Position numbers and translations under genes: made by a program. The notes below the pieces were generated by a model. It searched no databases, was not told where the DNA came from, and saw only the letters and a list, made by a program, of their open reading frames with translations. From positions 10,690,953 to 10,754,952 of the forward strand of contig NC_088324.1 in assembly GCF_910592395.1 (NCBI RefSeq): a stretch of DNA of 64,000 nt, in the 5' to 3' direction. Below are positions 61,151 through 64,000 of this stretch, piece after piece; position 1 is the stretch's first letter, and the number at the start of each line of letters is the position of its first letter. This stretch comes from Lineus longissimus (lineage: Eukaryota; Nemertea; Pilidiophora; Heteronemertea; Lineidae).

Positions 61151-63270
61151 AGTTCCAATTTTTCGTTCTCAGATTTATCCGATTTTTATGCACCGATTTT
61201 CTTGATGTTTGTAAAATAGTTTGGCGTGTTCATTATTTTGTCGTCTGCTCAACATGTCATTATATCTGCTTTATTCGAATTGGGTCATTCGTTTGTATCT
61301 GGTTCGTTTACTTGTGGAATCAAGATGGCGCCTATAAAATAAATTTCGGATCTGCCGCGCGCGCCCCCAGTTTGCGTCTTAAATTCTCCGAGATAGGGCG
61401 CTTTATACCAAAATGGCATGAAATGCAAAAAAATATGTAATCTTCTCAGTGAACTGAAGCAGTTCACTCATAATGGGGATGTTGTTTTATGTCATACGCA
61501 ACAGCTTTTGCGGGGTTGTCCAAGCAATTCTGCGCTCTCTTCTTTGTTTTTGGAATAGTGCCTGGATTGAGATGCCAACTTTGTGTTCTGCAAAATTGTA
61601 AATGTTATTGTTCAGGCAACTTAAGAATTAAGGGCCCTGAATAACTCTATCATAAAGATTATATTATTGATAACATTTCAAAAACGGCCCTTTCATAATA
61701 TGGTTTCATTTTCACCAAATTATGTGAGGTTATCTATGAAGTTGTTTATAGCAGTTAGAATGAAATGTCTTTGTTTGGTTGGGTCGTCCATGGCAGCTAG
61801 CTCGCTGATAGCTACCGAATGATTCAGTTTCCTCGTGAGATTTTTTTGCTCCTCCTTCTACGATGTTCTTCACAATAGTTTATTTGTATAATTGTTTTGA
61901 TTCTAAAAAGAACTTGCCTTTTTAGTGTTATTTATTAAAAAGTTTCACTAACGTAATTGATGGATTCATAGTTCGATGACCATCTCTGTCTTAGGTATTT
62001 GGGGTCGGAGTCGGGCTGCAGAACTATACCGGTATGCCTACTCCGTTCGAGTGAATTCAATTTAAGTGAGTTTTAAAAAACGGCAAAAGTTGAGCAACGG
62101 ATCCTTGTGTGACTTAATTGTAGTCGATTAAATTATTTCTTCGTCTCTGCATTTTGAAGAAAATGATGATTAAATTGTAACTTTCAAAATGAGCGCTAAA
62201 GATAAAACAGAAAGAAAAAGAAAACTCACACTTTTTAGCTATGTGTCTCTCGTGCACAGTTTTTATATTGGTGTGGAAAAGCCATTCGGGGAATTATATT
62301 TAGGCCTATCGCGAGCTTAATTCGTATATACGTACATCCGTGCTAATGCATACTTTATCAAAAGTATGCGCGCTAACCGGCGTGACAACAATACGAAGAG
62401 AAAAAATCTGATTATTTGCAAGTTGAAACTAGTATTCGGCCTATATTTTTCTTTAGGTCACTGGACACCTTAATATTCAATGGACCATGGTGTTCCCTTG
62501 CTTTGAAAGCTCGCAACTATCATATTCCCACTCAACCACTGTGTATTGTTAGCTTTGCGGCGGTGAGCGGGAATCGCGCGCGACTTTTCAAAAGAAAACT
62601 TCGAGTGGGCGGAGATGATAAACCGAAACGAATATAGAAACAGATTTTGATGCAACATAACTCAAGCGAGCGGTCGCAAGATTGTATGATATATGTAATG
62701 ATATGGATTGAGAGGAAAACAACGCCCTGGATGCTTCACTTCAAAATCGTCTTCTTCACGATCGTCTTCTCTCAAATATTTAAATGAAACTAGTTGACGT
62801 GAATACTCAAGGTCAGTAGGCCTTTCGTGCTCATAACTTTGCTCAAGAATGTCATGGAAATGAGCGGTTACATGACGTTTCCTGTCATGCCTGTGGCACA
62901 CTGACACAGATAAGCAGGTCAGGCACCTGGGGTCAGCCCAGGCCACCCGGTGCGCTGAGTAATTTCCCGCCATAAGTATCATGGTGCGCACTGCTTCCGA
63001 AGAAGTCCGATCCCGGCATCAATTCATCGCGCGCTGTCGGTATCGTACAGTCAAAGTAGAATGTTTGGGAGGTGTTATTTTATTGCACATCTACTCCTAG
63101 AAAATCCGCAAACGGCGGTTCCGCGATATGTTTATAAAGTGCCCGCGAAAAAGCAAGCCTTTAATGAAATCTGTTTAAAAGCCTGCACACGGACTGAAGG
63201 AACGCGACGCCGGCGTGTCCGACTTTATGAAACAGACAGATCCTTGTTGGTGTCTGATTCAGTCGCTTAC
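61150..63270. other. intergenic region before the last gene
   Basis: No exon was recognised. CpG-rich patches such as GGGAATCGCGCGCGACTTTTC at about 62570 and CATCGCGCGCTGTCGG near 63025 suggest promoter-proximal DNA of the downstream gene or an unseen first exon. Confidence 0.4.
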
Positions 63271-63334
63271 CATTTCCTCTCCTCTTTGCAGTATTTTTCA
63301 AAGAAGCAAAGGCAGCAAATCGTAGTATCTCAAC
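63271..63334 (+). promoter_or_regulatory. pyrimidine tract and 5' leader of the last gene
   Basis: TTTCCTCTCCTCTTT at 63273-63287 is followed by GCAG and a 43-nt leader to the ATG. It reads either as a 3' splice site of a 5' UTR intron or as a 5'-TOP-like start tract, as expected for a ribosomal-protein gene. Sequence alone does not decide. Confidence 0.4.
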
Positions 63335-64000
63335 ATGGCCAAATCAGCCGCAAAAAAGCCCGCAGCAAAGCCAAAGTCTACATCAAAACGTAAGTAGTTT
63401 GTGTGTAAGCCGAGTAGAGGGTCACATCACGGTTTTTTCAATGTTTTACTTTCCACTAAAGACCATAAATGCTATGGTAGCCCTCTTTGGCTTAAAAACA
63501 GTGACATCTTATGACCAAGACCACTTAGAATTTATGATTGATGTCACTCTGAACACCTGATCGCATACCCACTAGTATCCAAAAAACTTACACAACTTCT
63601 CCTCTTTTACAGCAAAGGCAAAGAAGCCAACAGGAAAAGTCACAAGTAAGTATTCAGCTAAATCACAAAAAATACCGTCGAAATTATATTCAGATCTTCT
63701 TATTGGTCTATTGGTCTAATACGAATTTTACATCGGTTGGATTCTGAAACCCTGCGGCGGTGCAGCCAGATCGAGGGATTATGATTCGCCAGTACAACCG
63801 AAATTGGGAATGTACATGTATTGTATTTATAAGGAAAGTGGCGAATTGTAGCTATTTGATTTCAAGGCATGAGACGAAAGGTTCCGAAGTATCGAAAATC
63901 TGTATTTCATTTTTGGTCCTCAGTTTCTTATTTTCTCCTCCCTCTATTTCCAGAACGTGCAGGCGGAAAGAAGAAACCCGCGAAGAAGGGAAAGAAGAAA
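63335..64000 (+). CDS. Lys/Ala-rich basic protein, N-terminus (3' partial); possibly a ribosomal protein
   Basis: Three small exons (63335-63389, 63613-63645 and 63954 to the window end) join in phase 1 at both introns, with GTAAGT donors and pyrimidine-rich acceptors. They read MAKSAAKKPAAKPKSTSKPK, then AKKPTGKVT, then KRAGGKKKPAKKGKKK and continue beyond the window. Such a tail could precede eL22 (GKKKK before its RNA-binding fold), another ribosomal protein, or a histone H1-like protein. The introns argue against a replication-dependent H1, and the pyrimidine tract upstream favours a ribosomal protein. Identity is unproven. Confidence 0.6.

Noticed and set aside
60838-61440. 200-codon open frame on the plus strand
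   Set aside because: It starts from TTG, covers promoter-like DNA with CCAAT and TATA boxes, and gives a hydrophobic Phe/Ile-rich translation typical of AT-rich non-coding sequence.

Overview
The window is nuclear DNA of an invertebrate bilaterian animal. The genes have many short coding exons with GT-AG introns, AATAAA poly(A) signals and long AT-rich introns and UTRs. They are interspersed with tRNA-derived SINEs, small inverted-repeat elements and minisatellites. The proteins are single-copy animal orthologues, so the sequence alone does not fix the phylum; a marine lophotrochozoan or ambulacrarian is plausible. Nearly all other open frames are shadows, because they lack splice logic or recognisable protein character.

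Layout, left to right. 1-4.9 kb: intronic or upstream DNA of WDR47. 4.9-7.35 kb (+): the C-terminal WD40 exons of WDR47, followed by a 3' UTR intron and a tail reaching a poly(A) signal near 11.97 kb. 12.2-12.8 kb: a dispersed repeat. 13.1-15.0 kb (+): complete SURF6 (4 coding exons, 361 aa). 17.6-20.1 kb (+): a MYORG-like GH31 glycosidase (2 exons, 675 aa). 21.5-24.75 kb (-): complete HMCES, the SRAP-domain abasic-site protein (8 exons, 344 aa), tail-to-tail with MYORG and head-to-head with the next gene. 25.3-47.5 kb (+): a complete protein kinase N gene of PKN2 type (20 exons in the longest chain, 1046 aa), with two candidate alternative first exons and a symmetric cassette exon. 47.5-53.8 kb: PKN 3' UTR, a 0.7-kb foldback element, related repeat copies and a duplicated 0.1-kb block. 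53.8-56.7 kb (+): complete DUSP12 (7 coding exons, 339 aa). 56.7-63.3 kb: UTR and intergenic DNA with a MITE-like element, an 18-unit minisatellite and a CCAAT/TATA cluster. 63.3-64.0 kb (+): the first three small exons of a lysine/alanine-rich protein, possibly a ribosomal protein, cut by the window end.

The genes are housekeeping or regulatory and do not form one pathway. WDR47 acts on microtubules, SURF6 in nucleolar ribosome assembly, MYORG in glycan trimming, HMCES in DNA abasic-site protection, PKN as a Rho/Rac effector kinase, and DUSP12/YVH1 in late 60S maturation. SURF6, DUSP12 and perhaps the last gene share a ribosome-biogenesis theme, which may be chance. I found no clearly new biological system. 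The most notable items are the alternative PKN N-termini, the shared HMCES/PKN promoter with a CRE palindrome, unidentified exon-like segments at 21.04-21.56 kb antisense to the HMCES tail, the higher-order minisatellite and the foldback element. Residue numbers and splice sites come from manual translation; similarity statements rest on recalled family features, since no search was run.
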